Assembly (NCBI GenBank): GCA_002415895.1
Contig: DIAV01000217.1
Span: 4,589 to 11,441, forward strand
From: Anaerolineales bacterium UBA5069
GTDB taxonomy: Bacteria; Chloroflexota; Anaerolineae; Caldilineales; Caldilineaceae
Direction of reading: 5' to 3'
DNA length: 6,853 nt
Positions 6,794 to 6,853 of this stretch are shown piece after piece. The notes beneath the pieces are model-generated. The model was not told where the DNA came from, did not search any database, and saw only the letters and a list, made by a program, of their open reading frames with translations. The translations under genes and the position numbers were made by a program. Each line of letters begins with the position of its first letter. The stretch's first letter is position 1.

Positions 6794-6853
6794 TCACTTC
6801 TTGCCAAATCCGCTGCGCCCACCGCGCGTTGAACTGCTGCTGCGCGAAGATGA
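6794..6853 (-). CDS. C-terminal fragment of an unidentified protein, Ser/Arg/Gly-rich tail
   Basis: The minus strand, read from the window edge, is open for 19 codons and ends in TGA at 6794-6796. The residues are a serine-rich run broken by Arg, then TRGGRSGFGKK. A low-complexity basic RGG-like tail ending in KK is typical of RNA-binding proteins such as DEAD-box helicases or RNase R, but nothing of the body is present, so no name is given. It would lie 97 nt upstream of hisC on the same strand. With so few codons, chance openness cannot be excluded. Confidence 0.4.
   Translation of the reverse strand, partial: SSSRSSSSTRGGRSGFGKK

Overview
The window is 6.85 kb of GC-rich bacterial DNA, densely coding and without introns. 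Lineage cannot be fixed from sequence alone. My weak guess is Chloroflexota or a similar high-GC environmental phylum, from degenerate intergenic repeats built of 'tctgtgttc' / 'cttgcgtacttcgcg' / 'gtctgcgcg' words and from the particular SDR subfamily present. No phage, transposase, CRISPR, rRNA or tRNA signal was seen.

Left part (49-4516, plus strand): a compact three-gene set. Two large polytopic membrane proteins of exactly 609 residues each, clear paralogues of one another, flank a short-chain dehydrogenase/reductase (SDR). Spacings are 3 nt (gene 1 to SDR) and 22 nt (SDR to gene 2), so the three are very probably cotranscribed. The membrane proteins have the layout of GT-C glycosyltransferases of the PMT/TMTC kind: an Asp-Asp pair after the first helix, a YRPL motif, a PSHNE motif, an ENRYTYL motif and a final DW..AG motif. 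They also carry a C-terminal, probably extracytoplasmic, domain of about 200 residues whose four cysteines occupy identical positions in both copies. The SDR resembles the NYC1/NOL (chlorophyll b reductase-like) branch more than generic SDRs. The set plausibly serves a cell-envelope glycosylation or lipid-linked sugar pathway, but no substrate can be read from the sequence.

Middle (4517-4746): a hairpin directly after the second membrane-protein stop, then about 100 nt of degenerate repeat-like sequence, then the ribosome-binding region of the next gene.

Right part: rsmI (16S rRNA C1402 2'-O-methyltransferase, plus strand, 4747-5466) converges on hisC (histidinol-phosphate aminotransferase, minus strand, 5584-6696). 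The gap between them holds a perfect 10-bp GC hairpin with a T-run on the hisC side and a five-unit 9-bp tandem repeat that runs into the hisC stop codon. The last 60 nt encode, on the minus strand, what looks like the Ser/Arg/Gly-rich C-terminus of another protein. rsmI and hisC are ordinary housekeeping genes. The unusual content is the paralogue-SDR-paralogue set.
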